64,000 nucleotides of DNA from an uncultured Dehalococcoidia bacterium (GTDB lineage Bacteria > Chloroflexota > Dehalococcoidia > Lucifugimonadales > UBA3495), in NCBI GenBank assembly GCA_951812535.1, contig CATOSK010000003.1:221001-285000 (forward strand), read 5' to 3'. The position numbers and the translations under genes are program-made. This document shows, in pieces, positions 40,900-50,275 of the stretch. A model generated the notes under the pieces. The model worked only from the letters and a program-made list of their open reading frames with translations, was not told the DNA's origin and made no database searches. The number at the start of each line of letters is the position of its first letter. Position 1 is the first letter of the stretch.

Positions 40900-42333
40900 G
40901 TGGACTTTGTCGGCTACGGGCTGGATCCCGCAATCTACGATGAGATGTTCCTTCCGGATGGCACGCCCCGGGATCATTGCCAACAGCTCTACGATACCCT
41001 CTCCGAACTTTCCGGTCCCGAGTTGACCAGCATCCACGAGCGGGTTAACCGCTCTTTCTCCAACGAAGGCATCACCTTCACGGTCTACGGCGATGAAGAA
41101 GCCGAAGAGAGGATCATCCCCATAGACTGCCTCCCCAGGCTTATGGCGGCATCCGATTGGAAGCAATTGGAACTGGGCCTCGCCCAACGCCTGAAGACCC
41201 TCAACCTCTTTCTCCAGGACATTTACAACGACGCCCGCATCCTCGCCGACGGCGTGATCCCGGCGGATATCATCTACAGTTGCCCCCAATTCCGTGAAGA
41301 AATGCGGGGGTTCTCGGCCCCCGGCGGCACGTGGGTAGCCATTTGCGGCACCGACCTGGTGCGCACCAACGACGGGTTCCAGGTGCTGGAGGACAATCTC
41401 CGCGTCCCTTCCGGAGTGTCCTACATGCTGGCCAACCGCAAGGCGGCCAAGGCCAGTCTCCGCCGCCTTTACCGGAGCATGAGAGTGCGTGAGGTCGAGC
41501 ACTATGGACGGGAACTCCTCGACACCCTCCAGGAACTGGCTCCCCGCGAGATGTCCAACCCCTCCATCGCGTTGCTCACCCCCGGCGTTTACAACTCCGC
41601 CTTCTACGAGCACGTCTTCCTAGCCCACGAGCTTGGAGCGGAATTGGTGGAGGGACAGGATCTCCTGGTCCGGGACGATTTCGTCTTCATGCGCACCACC
41701 GATGGACTCAAGCGCGTCGACCTGATATACCGCCGGGTCGACGACGATTTCCTGGACCCCACGGTTTTCCGGCCCGACTCCCTGCTGGGCGTCCCCGGGC
41801 TCCTCCGCTGTTGCCAGCTTGGCAACGTCACTCTGGCCAACGCCCCCGGAACCGGAGTGGCCGATGACAAAAGCGTCTATGCCTTCGTCCCCGACATGGT
41901 GCGCTACTACCTGAACGAGGAACCCCTGCTATCCAACGTGGAAACCTACCTCTGCCGCCGGCCCGAGGGACTCGAGTACACCCTTGACAATCTCCAGGAC
42001 CTGGTCGTCAAGCGCGTCGGAGGCTCCGGGGGTTACGGGATGCTTATCGGCCCCCATTCAACCGCCGAGGAGCGCGAAGACTACGCGAGGGAGATCCGCT
42101 CCGACCCGGCCGACTTCATCTCTCAACCGGTTTTGGCCCTCTCCCGGGCCCCTTGTCTAATTGGAGACCGCTTCGAGCCCCGCCACGTGGACCTGCGCCC
42201 CTTCGTTCTCCAGGGACAGCGCACCCGTGTCGTCCCGGGGGCCTTCTGCCGGGTGGCCCTCCGCCGTGGCAGCCTGGTAGTCAACTCCAGCCAGGGGGGC
42301 GGCGGCAAGGATTTCTGGGTGCTAGAGGACTGA
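40900..42333 (+). CDS. Circularly permuted ATP-grasp protein (DUF404/DUF407 type)
   Basis: 477 residues from a GTG. Family blocks are FLPDGTPRDHCQQLYDTL near residues 17-34, RTLNLFLQDIYNDARILADG-like (KTLNLFLQDIYND), GFQVLEDNLRVPSGVSYMLANR near 158-179 and PDMVRYYLNEEPLLSNVETY near 331-350. The C-terminal LVVKRVGGSGGYGMLIGP carries the glycine-rich nucleotide-binding loop in permuted order, and VVNSSQGGGGKDFWVL ends the protein. Permuted ATP-grasp proteins of this type nearly always pair with an alpha-E gene and are predicted to form peptide or amide bonds; no product is proven. The next gene, 5 bp on, is an ammonium transporter. Confidence 0.88.
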   Translation: MDFVGYGLDPAIYDEMFLPDGTPRDHCQQLYDTLSELSGPELTSIHERVNRSFSNEGITFTVYGDEEAEERIIPIDCLPRLMAASDWKQLELGLAQRLKTLNLFLQDIYNDARILADGVIPADIIYSCPQFREEMRGFSAPGGTWVAICGTDLVRTNDGFQVLEDNLRVPSGVSYMLANRKAAKASLRRLYRSMRVREVEHYGRELLDTLQELAPREMSNPSIALLTPGVYNSAFYEHVFLAHELGAELVEGQDLLVRDDFVFMRTTDGLKRVDLIYRRVDDDFLDPTVFRPDSLLGVPGLLRCCQLGNVTLANAPGTGVADDKSVYAFVPDMVRYYLNEEPLLSNVETYLCRRPEGLEYTLDNLQDLVVKRVGGSGGYGMLIGPHSTAEEREDYAREIRSDPADFISQPVLALSRAPCLIGDRFEPRHVDLRPFVLQGQRTRVVPGAFCRVALRRGSLVVNSSQGGGGKDFWVLED

Positions 42334-42338
42334 CCGAT

Positions 42339-43763
42339 ATGCTGCATTCCTTGGTCACGCGCAGTAATCACGCACTCCGTGCTTTGGCATGGCCGAGATC
42401 GTCTCCCCGACGGGCCAGGCTTCTCCTCCTCGCCGCCGCGGTGGTGCCCGTTGGAGTCTTCTTCGGCCATACCGGCGTGGCCTTCGCTTCCAGCGATGAG
42501 GAGCTTCGCTTCGTCTTCAACACCTTCTCGTTCCTTCTGTGGGGCGCAATGGTCATGTGGATGTGCGCCGGGTTCACCATGCTCGAGTCCGGTTCGGTCC
42601 GCACCAAGAACGCCTCCATGATTTGCCTCAAGAACATCGGCCTCTACTCCATCGCCGGTCTCGCCTACTTCATCATCGGCTACAACCTCATGTACGTCGA
42701 TGTGCAGGGCATTGTCGGGTCCTTCCGTCTCCTCTACGGCTCCTCTCCCGAAGAACTTGCCCTTCTCGGCGGGGACGCTAGTGGCCTTGGCACGGTGCTG
42801 GAGTCCGGACATTCCACCATGTCGGACTGGTTTTTCCAGATGGTCTTCGTCGCCACCACGGCCTCCATCGTCTCCGGCACCCTCGCCGAGCGGGTCAAAA
42901 TGTGGCCTTTTTTCCTCTTTACCCTCCTCTTGACCGCCTTCATCTATCCCATCGTGGGTGCCTGGACCTGGGGCGGCGGGTGGCTGGACAAGTTGGGGTT
43001 CGAGGATTTCGCCGGTTCTACCATCGTCCACAGCACCGGGGGCTGGGCCGCGCTGGCCGGCGCCATTGTCGTCGGACCCCGCCTCGGAAAGTTCCGCCGG
43101 GACGGCAAGAGCAACCCTTCCCCGCCGTCCAACGTGGTCGCGGTCACCCTGGGAGTATTCATTCTCTGGTTCGGCTGGTTCGGGTTCAACGGCGGTTCCC
43201 AGCTTGCCCTGGGGAGCGCCCTGGACGTGGTGGCCATGGCCAACGTCCTGGTCAACACCAACCTGGCGGCAGCGGCCGGAGTAATCGCCGCGCTGGTCCT
43301 GTCCCGGATGGTCCTCGGCCGCATAGACCTCACCGCTGTACTCAACGGGGCCATCGCGGGACTGGTCTCGATAACCGCCGGTCCTGACATCACCGAACAC
43401 TATTGGGCGATCATCATCGGGGCCATCGGCGGCGTGATTTGCACCGGCGGAATCAAGCTCCTCGAAATGCTGAAGGTCGACGACGTCGTCGGAGCGATTC
43501 CCGCCCACCTCTTCGCCGGAATCTGGGGAACCCTCGCCGTTTGTATCGTCGCCGACGGCGACATCTTGGCGCAACTCGCCGGAATCGGCGCGGTAGGAGC
43601 CTTCGTCTTCACCGTTTCCTTTGCCCTGTGGAAGGGCATTGACCTGACCTTGGGAGCCCGGGTGCCCGCAGACGTTGAGCGTCTCGGTCAGGACGCCGGC
43701 GAACTCGGCATCGAGGCCTACCCCGAATTCGTTCTGATGCCGGAACAATACGAGGAGAGCTGA
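42339..43763 (+). CDS. amt: Ammonium transporter (first copy)
   Basis: 474 residues starting at the ATG 5 bp after the ATP-grasp stop. A positively charged N-terminus and a hydrophobic stretch with a likely signal cleavage after GVAFA precede eleven membrane helices. Amt blocks include GFTMLESGSVRTKNASMI, DWFFQMVFVATTASIVSGTL, FAGSTIVHSTGGWAALAGAI and VGAIPAHLFAGIWG; the histidines in the last two are the pore twin-His pair. The C-terminal tail ends ELGIEAYPEFVL, resembling the GlnK-responsive AmtB tail. It sits inside the ATP-grasp/alpha-E pair, and a paralog opens the convergent operon. Confidence 0.93.
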   Translation: MLHSLVTRSNHALRALAWPRSSPRRARLLLLAAAVVPVGVFFGHTGVAFASSDEELRFVFNTFSFLLWGAMVMWMCAGFTMLESGSVRTKNASMICLKNIGLYSIAGLAYFIIGYNLMYVDVQGIVGSFRLLYGSSPEELALLGGDASGLGTVLESGHSTMSDWFFQMVFVATTASIVSGTLAERVKMWPFFLFTLLLTAFIYPIVGAWTWGGGWLDKLGFEDFAGSTIVHSTGGWAALAGAIVVGPRLGKFRRDGKSNPSPPSNVVAVTLGVFILWFGWFGFNGGSQLALGSALDVVAMANVLVNTNLAAAAGVIAALVLSRMVLGRIDLTAVLNGAIAGLVSITAGPDITEHYWAIIIGAIGGVICTGGIKLLEMLKVDDVVGAIPAHLFAGIWGTLAVCIVADGDILAQLAGIGAVGAFVFTVSFALWKGIDLTLGARVPADVERLGQDAGELGIEAYPEFVLMPEQYEES

Positions 43764-43768
43764 CAACC

Positions 43769-44707
43769 ATGCTCTCCCGAAGCGCCCAGGGTCTGTACTG
43801 GATGGGCCGGTACCTTGAGCGGGCCGAACTGCTGTGCCACCTGCTGCAGTTCCAGGTCGAAGCCCTGGTGGACCGGCCCGCCCGCGACATCTACTTCGGC
43901 TGGAGCCGAATCTACGGCAGCATGGACCGGGAACCTCCCCACGGGAGCCTCGAGTTCGGCGAGGACAACTACATTCTCGCCGATTCCTACACCCTGACCG
44001 ACGATCTCACCTTCGACCTGTCCAATCCTGACTCGATATGGAGCTGCTTCTCCCAGGGCAGGGAAAACGCCCGCCAGATGCGCCATTGCATTAGCAACGG
44101 GATGTGGACCCGCCTGAACCTTGCCTACCTGCGTATGCGCCAGATAAGCATCCTCGACATCTGGCAGACGTCCCCCGAGAGTTTCTTCCAGGAGACCGCC
44201 GCCGAGATCCACACTTTTATCGGCGTGGCGGTGTCCACCATGTATCGGGACGATGGGTGGAACTTCATGCAGCTGGGCCGCAACATCGAGCGCTCCCAGG
44301 TCTGGGCAGCACTGCTACTCACCCAGATTTCCGCGGACCCTATGAATGACGGCGCGGACTGGGCCACCCTGCTCCGTTTATGCCACGCCTTTGAAGCCCA
44401 CAACCGCCGTTATGGTGGCGAAGTACTGCCGGAGAACGCCCTCGACCTCCTCGTTACCGACCCGAGCCTACCAGCCTCCATAGGACGGTCCCTCGACGGT
44501 ATCGCAGAGCAGATTGCCCGCATCGGCACTGGCCCCATCCCGCGGCAGGGAGAGGCCATTCGGCGGCTGGCCGGGCGCCTGGCTTCCTTGGTACGTTACG
44601 AATGGCCTGACCGGGACGATCGGGACGAACTGCTCGAACAGATAAACCGCGGTTGCAGGGACCTGCACTTCCACATCACCAGTGCTTACTTCGAATACCC
44701 CGTCTAG
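43769..44707 (+). CDS. Alpha-E domain protein (DUF403)
   Basis: 312 residues, mostly helical. It begins MLSRSAQGLYWMGRYLERAE, the hallmark of the family, and contains FFQETAAEIHTFIGVAVSTM, DDGWNFMQLGRNIERSQVWA near residues 166-185 and a C-terminal DLHFHITSAYF. Alpha-E proteins are predicted partners of permuted ATP-grasp ligases, often with transglutaminase-like or NTN peptidases; those are not visible in this window. It starts 5 bp after the amt stop, so all three genes should be translated from one message. Confidence 0.9.
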   Translation: MLSRSAQGLYWMGRYLERAELLCHLLQFQVEALVDRPARDIYFGWSRIYGSMDREPPHGSLEFGEDNYILADSYTLTDDLTFDLSNPDSIWSCFSQGRENARQMRHCISNGMWTRLNLAYLRMRQISILDIWQTSPESFFQETAAEIHTFIGVAVSTMYRDDGWNFMQLGRNIERSQVWAALLLTQISADPMNDGADWATLLRLCHAFEAHNRRYGGEVLPENALDLLVTDPSLPASIGRSLDGIAEQIARIGTGPIPRQGEAIRRLAGRLASLVRYEWPDRDDRDELLEQINRGCRDLHFHITSAYFEYPV

Positions 44708-44808
44708 GACCGCTTCCGCTCCCCCACCGGCAGGCTGCCCATCCGACACGGGGACGCCCCCCCAACATCCCCGGCGCCCCGGGTCCAAGTCCTGGTCTAT
44801 GAAGGAAG

Positions 44809-47259
44809 TTAGTCGGACACTGGTCCCGAAACGACCACAGTGGCGCCCTCCCCCTCTGCTTCCAACCTAGCCGCGGCCGGTTCAACAGGGAGGTCAATCA
44901 CCATCTCTGTGTATTCCCCAAGCTCGGTGTTTACCTGTATGGAGCCCCCGTGCTCCCGGATAATGTCGCTCGAAATCGCCAGGCCAAGGCCCGTTCCCTC
45001 ATCCGTCGGCTTGGTCGTGAAGAAGGGGAGGAACATTTTCTCCACCACTTCGTCCGGTATTCCAGGCCCGTTGTCCCGAATGCTGACCAGGACTCGGTCC
45101 CCCTGCCGCTTGGTGCCGAGCAGCAAAGCCGGGTAGTAAGTCTCTCCGGCCTCCTCCAGTTCCAGGCGTTTCCTGTTCGTGGCGTAACAGGCGTTGGTCA
45201 CCATGTTCAGGAAGACCCGGCCCAGGTCCTGGGGTATCGCCTGAATATCCCCCGCCTCCGCATCAAAGTCATCCCGCAGGTCAAGCTGGAAATTCGGGTC
45301 CGTTGCCCGGGCGCTGTGGAACGCCAGCCTGGCGTGCTCATCCAACAGGGTATTGATGTCGGTGCTTCGGAATTCCGCCTCTCCCCGGCTCATCATCAGC
45401 ATGTCTGTAACGATGCGGTTCGCCCGCTCCCCGTGAGACAGAATGCGATCAAAGTTCGAGTCGAGGTCGTCAGTTATATCATTGATCAGTGACTGTTGCT
45501 CGTCGTCGAGTTCGTCAGCCGACTCCTTGAGCGCATCCCTCAGCTCATCCAGCAGTTCCTGGGATGACTCGGAGAAGTTCTTCACGAAGTTCAGGGGATT
45601 CCGAATCTCGTGAGCGACTCCAGCGGTGAGCTCGCCCAGTGCGGCCAGTTTTTGCTGCATCACGACTTGGTCCTGGGCACGCCGCAGGTCATGGAGCACC
45701 GACTCAAGCTCGTCGTTCTTCCCCTGCAATTCTTCTGCCAGGCTCTCCACAAGGTTCAGTCGCTGCACCTCCAGCGCATGACGCCGGAAGACCTCCAGCG
45801 CTGCCGCCATGTCAGTAACCTCGTCATTGCCTCCAATCTCAACCTGCGAGTCCAGCTCTCCTCCCGCCATCCGGCGCATCCAGCCCGACAGCATCTGGAT
45901 CCGCCTCAGCAGCACTCTCCCCACCAGGAGCCAGGCCACCAGAAATGCGCCTCCAATGCTGATGCCCGTAATGGCCAGCAAAAGAGTCCGGCCTTCCAAT
46001 ATGACGATGCTGGATTGGACTGTCGCGGATTGGGCGCTGTCCATCGCGTCAACAACCAGGCCATCCACCTCCTGGATCAGCGCGATGGCTTCGCTCTGAT
46101 TTTCCGACAGAACGCTCCGCAGGTCTTCTTCCAGGCGCAGCTCTCTCTCCAACAGGTTGAATTCGCTGCTCGCTCCCAGGCTGAACTTGCCCAAATCGGT
46201 AAACACCGGCGTCAGCTCATCATGAACCGGTGACCCTTCCAGGGCTCCCAGGTTGCGTTCAATGCGATTGATGGTCGTTTCGAATCGCTCCCGGAGCGGT
46301 TCCAGGAAGGACGGGTCCGACACGGTAAAGGCATTGGCCAGCAACTCGGTGGCGATGTTGGCGTCCGCCTGGAGTTCGGTCAGGTAGCGGTAGCGGCTCA
46401 ACTCCTCCTCTGAAAAATGCGCCGTGAAATCGCTTGGGGCAACCCCCAGATCCCGGTAACCCGTAATGGTATAGAAAAGCTGCTCGTCGATGGCCGGCAC
46501 CAGCGTGTTATCCAGCCGGCTGCGTATCTCCGACAAGTCCCTTGCCAATGATTCCCTCGCTTCCGCTTGTTGGAACAGTTCAAACTTGTGGCTGCGAATC
46601 ACCTGCATATTGGTGATCAGATTACCCGAACGTTCGAGGATCGTCTGAAAGCGTTCATCTTCAACATCCGTCACACCGAGGAGGTTCAACTGGCTCTGAA
46701 TCTCCCCCTGTGACGCCACTATACCCTCGTATATCAACTCCACATCTTCCGGAGTTTCGGCGGTGGCCATGCGCGGCCCCGCCGCCACCAGCGCACTGCT
46801 ATATTCGGCAATCTCGAACGCGGCGGCCATTTCGGGAATATGCTTTTCGTTCACTCTATCTTGGGCTTCGCCCATCCGGTCGAACGAAAACCAACCCACG
46901 AGACTGGCGGCCAAGGTCAGCAGGGCCGCCACTCCAATACCCATGTAGAATTGGGTAGAGAGCCGGAACCTGGCGTGCAGCACCCGCTGCAGCATGCTCC
47001 TGTCGGCCAGGGCCGCCGCTTGGGCCGATCTCTGCTCAGCGGTCAGACGTGCGGCGTGTTCCCGGACCCCCTGCTCCGGACTCTCTGGACCATCCCGCAA
47101 CTCTTCACCGTACCCGGTCATCTCCCTAGCCGCGGCATGTTGTTGGTCCCGTTCCGGCCCCCGTCGGTACCATTCCCGGCCCTGGAGGTACCAGTTGTTC
47201 AGGTGCAGGCGAAGCCGGTTGAGTAAACTTCTGCCCGGGAAATCATTTTTACTGTTCAT
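44809..47259 (-). CDS. TorS-like sensor histidine kinase
   Basis: 816 residues. A 95-residue cytosolic N-terminal extension precedes helix 1 (about 105-125). The extracytoplasmic part (about 126-425) is a helical bundle resembling the TorS sensor, with EKHIPEMAAAFEIAEYSSAL and GPRMATAE near its start. Helix 2 (about 427-450) leads to HAMP and a coiled coil. The kinase has the phosphoacceptor His550 in AGVAHEIRNPLNFV, the N box MVTNACYATN, G1 IRDNGPGIPDE and G2 GTGLGLAIS. No receiver or HPt domain is fused. Its ATG overlaps the binding-protein stop (ATGA), a layout like TorT-TorS. The likely phosphate receiver is the RR-PP2C protein encoded upstream. Confidence 0.9.
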   Translation of the reverse strand: MNSKNDFPGRSLLNRLRLHLNNWYLQGREWYRRGPERDQQHAAAREMTGYGEELRDGPESPEQGVREHAARLTAEQRSAQAAALADRSMLQRVLHARFRLSTQFYMGIGVAALLTLAASLVGWFSFDRMGEAQDRVNEKHIPEMAAAFEIAEYSSALVAAGPRMATAETPEDVELIYEGIVASQGEIQSQLNLLGVTDVEDERFQTILERSGNLITNMQVIRSHKFELFQQAEARESLARDLSEIRSRLDNTLVPAIDEQLFYTITGYRDLGVAPSDFTAHFSEEELSRYRYLTELQADANIATELLANAFTVSDPSFLEPLRERFETTINRIERNLGALEGSPVHDELTPVFTDLGKFSLGASSEFNLLERELRLEEDLRSVLSENQSEAIALIQEVDGLVVDAMDSAQSATVQSSIVILEGRTLLLAITGISIGGAFLVAWLLVGRVLLRRIQMLSGWMRRMAGGELDSQVEIGGNDEVTDMAAALEVFRRHALEVQRLNLVESLAEELQGKNDELESVLHDLRRAQDQVVMQQKLAALGELTAGVAHEIRNPLNFVKNFSESSQELLDELRDALKESADELDDEQQSLINDITDDLDSNFDRILSHGERANRIVTDMLMMSRGEAEFRSTDINTLLDEHARLAFHSARATDPNFQLDLRDDFDAEAGDIQAIPQDLGRVFLNMVTNACYATNRKRLELEEAGETYYPALLLGTKRQGDRVLVSIRDNGPGIPDEVVEKMFLPFFTTKPTDEGTGLGLAISSDIIREHGGSIQVNTELGEYTEMVIDLPVEPAAARLEAEGEGATVVVSGPVSD

Positions 47260-48593
47260 GGTACAGGGTCCCGCAGCGTCTCGATGGGATGATACTGTCC
47301 ATCGCTCCCTATGGCGGTCAGAAACACCTTGTCCGAGCCCTGGTTGTCACCAAATCCGAAACTCAAACCAAATCCCCCCAGGTCCACGTCTTCGGCGTCC
47401 CTGAGGGCATGGAGAAAGCATTCCCTGGTCAACTCTGTCCCGCACGCTTCCAGTCCTGCAATCGCCATCCGTCCGGCCAGGTAGCCCTCCAGGGATACGA
47501 ACCCCGGTTCGGTTCCCGGGAAGTAGGTTTCCAGGGCCCTGTGGTATTCCCTGACTACCGGGATCGATGTATCCCAGGGGAACGGAACGACCTGCGTGAC
47601 GAATATCCCCTTCCCAGCCGGACCCAGTTCTTGCGCAAGGGCGTTGCTCCCCACGAAAGAAATGTTGATAAAGACCGGATCAAGCCCGGTGCGGCGCGCC
47701 CATTGGACTAGCGCAGCTACCGGCTTGTAGGCTCCCACCAGGATCACCGCTTCCGGATCTCCCCTCCTCAGGTCCAGTAAGGCGGTCTTGACCGCCAGGG
47801 TATTGCGCGGATACAACCCGACGGAAACCGGCCCCAAGTCCCGCTTGTTCATGGCCCGGGTTGCTCCGTGGAAGCCGGCCCTTCCAAATGAGTCATCTTG
47901 GTAGAGGACTGCGATCCGGTTCAAGCCCAAACCGTCATGTAGCTGGGCGACCATTTCCTCGGTTTCCTGATTGTACGACGCCCGCAGGTTCACGATATTC
48001 TTCCACTTGGTTTCCCGCAGGAAAGCAGCGCCGGTGAAGGGAGCGATATACGGGACCTCCGCTTCAAGGGTCACCGGCGTAGCCGAGCGAGAGGTAGGGG
48101 TTCCCACGGCGCCGATCAAAGCGAACACCCGCTCCTCTCGTATCAGGTAGCGGGTGTTCGCTATCGCGGCTTCCGGTTCATAGGCGTCGTCCCGGGATGT
48201 CAACTCCAGGCGCCGGCCGTGAACCCCTCCCTTTTCGTTAACCTCGTGGAAAGCGGCCTCTATCCCCAGCCTCATGTTGGTCCCCAGCTCCGCCGCCGGT
48301 CCAGTCAACGCTGCCGATTGCCCAAAGACAATCCGGTCCCTTTCCACTCCCTGGGTGCCCTCAGCAATCGACCTATCCCTAATCCCGCTTTCCGATGCTT
48401 CTCCCTCCGCGGGGGCCATTCCTTGGCCCACGATCTGCACCAGCTCCCCGGGGTGGGCGAGGTCAGCGGGAGATTCCGCTTCATGGATGAATTGGCCCAA
48501 TCCCCCGAACATTGTCGACAGAATGAGGAATGCCCCACCCAGGACCAACGACATGGGCATTGCCGTCAACAACTGGGTACGAATAGGAATCAT
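47256..48593 (-). CDS. Periplasmic ligand-binding protein, Leu/Ile/Val-binding type
   Basis: 445 residues. An N-terminal hydrophobic segment (MSLVLGGAFLILSTMF) without a lipobox suggests a signal anchor or cleaved signal. Residues about 90-430 form a type 1 binding-protein fold of the branched-chain amino acid group: IVFGQSAALTGPAAELG, GIEAAFHEVNEKGGVHGRRL, IGAVGTPTSRSATPV, IAVLYQDDSFGRAG and FVTQVVPFPWD. No ABC permease or ATPase genes are nearby. Its ends overlap its neighbours by 4 bases each, so it is co-translated with the RsbW-like ATPase and the kinase. I infer a sensory accessory role rather than uptake. Ligand unknown; amino acids or amides fit the fold. Confidence 0.88.
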   Translation of the reverse strand: MIPIRTQLLTAMPMSLVLGGAFLILSTMFGGLGQFIHEAESPADLAHPGELVQIVGQGMAPAEGEASESGIRDRSIAEGTQGVERDRIVFGQSAALTGPAAELGTNMRLGIEAAFHEVNEKGGVHGRRLELTSRDDAYEPEAAIANTRYLIREERVFALIGAVGTPTSRSATPVTLEAEVPYIAPFTGAAFLRETKWKNIVNLRASYNQETEEMVAQLHDGLGLNRIAVLYQDDSFGRAGFHGATRAMNKRDLGPVSVGLYPRNTLAVKTALLDLRRGDPEAVILVGAYKPVAALVQWARRTGLDPVFINISFVGSNALAQELGPAGKGIFVTQVVPFPWDTSIPVVREYHRALETYFPGTEPGFVSLEGYLAGRMAIAGLEACGTELTRECFLHALRDAEDVDLGGFGLSFGFGDNQGSDKVFLTAIGSDGQYHPIETLRDPVP

Positions 48594-49009
48594 TCGCTTA
48601 TCCGCATCACCATGGTGGAATGGTTCTTCGAGTCTTCCCAGCGGTATCGCAAGTCCTCCGTCATGGTTCGCACGAGAAAGAGCCCCAGCCCGCCGATGGG
48701 ACGGTCCTCAATCGACGATTCCGTGTCAGGTTCAGGCGCATCCTCCAGGGGATTGAAGGGCTTCCCATCGTCGATTATCTCTATCGTCAACAGCTCTCCG
48801 TCGGAACTCAGGTTGATATCGAAGGTGTGGACCCCTTCATCGTACCCGTAGTTCATGACGTTGATTCCGAATTCCTCGATGACGAGGTTTACCCGGGCGG
48901 CCATCCCCGGCGGCCACGATTGCCGCTCCGCCAATTCATCCACGGCAGCCGCAATTCGCGTCAGCTCTTCCAGTCTCGTCTCTACCCTCAACGCTAGTGT
49001 CGAACTCAT
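48590..49009 (-). CDS. RsbW-like serine kinase/anti-sigma ATPase
   Basis: 139 residues from the ATG that overlaps the preceding stop as TAATG. It is a HATPase_c_2 domain: the N box is VIEEFGINVMNYGY near residues 44-57, G1 is IIDDGKPFNP near 79-88 and G2 is IGGLGLFLVRTM near 106-117. In partner-switch pathways such proteins phosphorylate a STAS protein and sequester a sigma factor or another target. Two STAS proteins and a PP2C phosphatase are encoded nearby. No sigma factor gene is in the window. Confidence 0.88.
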   Translation of the reverse strand: MSSTLALRVETRLEELTRIAAAVDELAERQSWPPGMAARVNLVIEEFGINVMNYGYDEGVHTFDINLSSDGELLTIEIIDDGKPFNPLEDAPEPDTESSIEDRPIGGLGLFLVRTMTEDLRYRWEDSKNHSTMVMRISE

Positions 49010-50172
49010 TAAGCAGCCCCGTTCCGGCAAATCGTCAGGCAGGTGATGTCGTCCGATTGCGGCGTGTCGCCAACAAACTCCCTGACACCCGCGAAAATCT
49101 CATCGTTCAGTTCCTTGGGGTCCCTGGTTTTCGCCCGGGACAGCACCTCGGCCAGCCGGTCCATTCCAAACTCTTCCCCGACTTCGTTCATGGCCTCGCT
49201 GATGCCGTCAGTGTACAGGATCAGGGCGTCACCCGGCTCGAGCGCTATCTCGTCCGTTCCGTAGGGCATTCCCGGCATCACCCCCAGCGCAATCCCGCCG
49301 GTCAGAGGCAGCAGCTCCGAACTTCCGTCCGGGTGCAGAACCACCGGCGTGTTGTGGCCGCCGTTGGAATACGTCAACTTGCCGGTCTCAGGCGCGTACA
49401 CGCCGTAGAACAGCGTCACAAACATTTCCGCTTCGTTGTCCTCGCACAGCAGCGTGTTCACCTCATCCAGCACGTCCCCCGGGTCCGGGGTGCCGATGGC
49501 TGATCCCTTCAGGAGAGTGCGGCTGGACATCATGAACAACGCCGCCGGCACGCCCTTGTCCGAAACATCGGCAATGGCCAGCCCCAGGCAGTTGTTGTCC
49601 AGCCGGATCACGTCGTAGAAATCTCCGCCCACATTGCGCGCCGGATCCATGTTGCCGTAGATCTCGTAGTCCACTCCCTTGGGAAACTGGGTAGGCAGAA
49701 TGGACTGCTGCATCTTTTGGGCGATGTCCAGTTCGTTCTGCAACGCCACCAGCTTGTCCCGCGACGACAGCGCATCCCGCCACTCCGTGAGGTGCAGCAG
49801 GGTGCGGTCGATGGTTATCTGCAGGTCTTCAAAGTCCAACGGCTTCGTGACAAAGTCGAAGGCGCCCCGGTTCATGGCCGTCCGGATGTTCTTCATGTCG
49901 CCGTAGGCCGAGATGATGATTGACCGGATATTCGGATCCACCTTGGGGATCTGCTCCAGAAGAGTCAGCCCATCCATCTGCGGCATGTTGATGTCGGACA
50001 CCACCATGTCGATGTCTTCCTCGGCTTGAAGCAGGTCCAGGGCCTCCAAGCCGTTGTGGGCAAACACGAAAGAGTATTTGCCCGACCGGATGTGACGCCT
50101 CATTCGCTGCAGCACCAGCGGTTCCAGATCGGGCTCGTCGTCTACTACCAGAATCTTGAATCCATCGGGCAT
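49009..50172 (-). CDS. Response regulator fused to SpoIIE-type PP2C phosphatase
   Basis: 387 residues. The receiver domain (1-125) has the acidic pair in VVDDEPD, phosphoacceptor Asp60 in VVSDINMPQMDG and the switch lysine in FVTKPLD. A linker helix leads to a PP2C-like phosphatase (about 170-385) with GGDFYDVIRLDNNCLGLAIADVSDKG-type metal-binding aspartates, LILYTDGISEAMN and the final DDITCLTI. The expected role is phosphorylation-controlled dephosphorylation of a STAS protein. The downstream RsbW-like gene overlaps it, and the histidine kinase is two genes further on, giving a complete relay. Confidence 0.92.
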   Translation of the reverse strand: MPDGFKILVVDDEPDLEPLVLQRMRRHIRSGKYSFVFAHNGLEALDLLQAEEDIDMVVSDINMPQMDGLTLLEQIPKVDPNIRSIIISAYGDMKNIRTAMNRGAFDFVTKPLDFEDLQITIDRTLLHLTEWRDALSSRDKLVALQNELDIAQKMQQSILPTQFPKGVDYEIYGNMDPARNVGGDFYDVIRLDNNCLGLAIADVSDKGVPAALFMMSSRTLLKGSAIGTPDPGDVLDEVNTLLCEDNEAEMFVTLFYGVYAPETGKLTYSNGGHNTPVVLHPDGSSELLPLTGGIALGVMPGMPYGTDEIALEPGDALILYTDGISEAMNEVGEEFGMDRLAEVLSRAKTRDPKELNDEIFAGVREFVGDTPQSDDITCLTICRNGAA

Positions 50173-50275
50173 GGGTTACATCCTGTCAATGAAAGTCGCC
50201 TGAGCTGCCCTCACCGCCGGCGGCGGGGTCAATTGCAAACCTGTGTCAGCTCTGGCGCCGCCAAGTTATTCCAGG

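Noticed and set aside
42123..43766. 547-codon open frame on the minus strand
   Set aside because: Antisense shadow of the ammonium transporter gene; the translation is rich in Gly, Asp and Glu with no domain.
40900..44707. Glutathione-synthesis or cyanophycin-synthesis operon
   Set aside because: The ATP-grasp protein is of the permuted DUF404/407 type, not glutathione or cyanophycin synthetase, and no companion genes are present.
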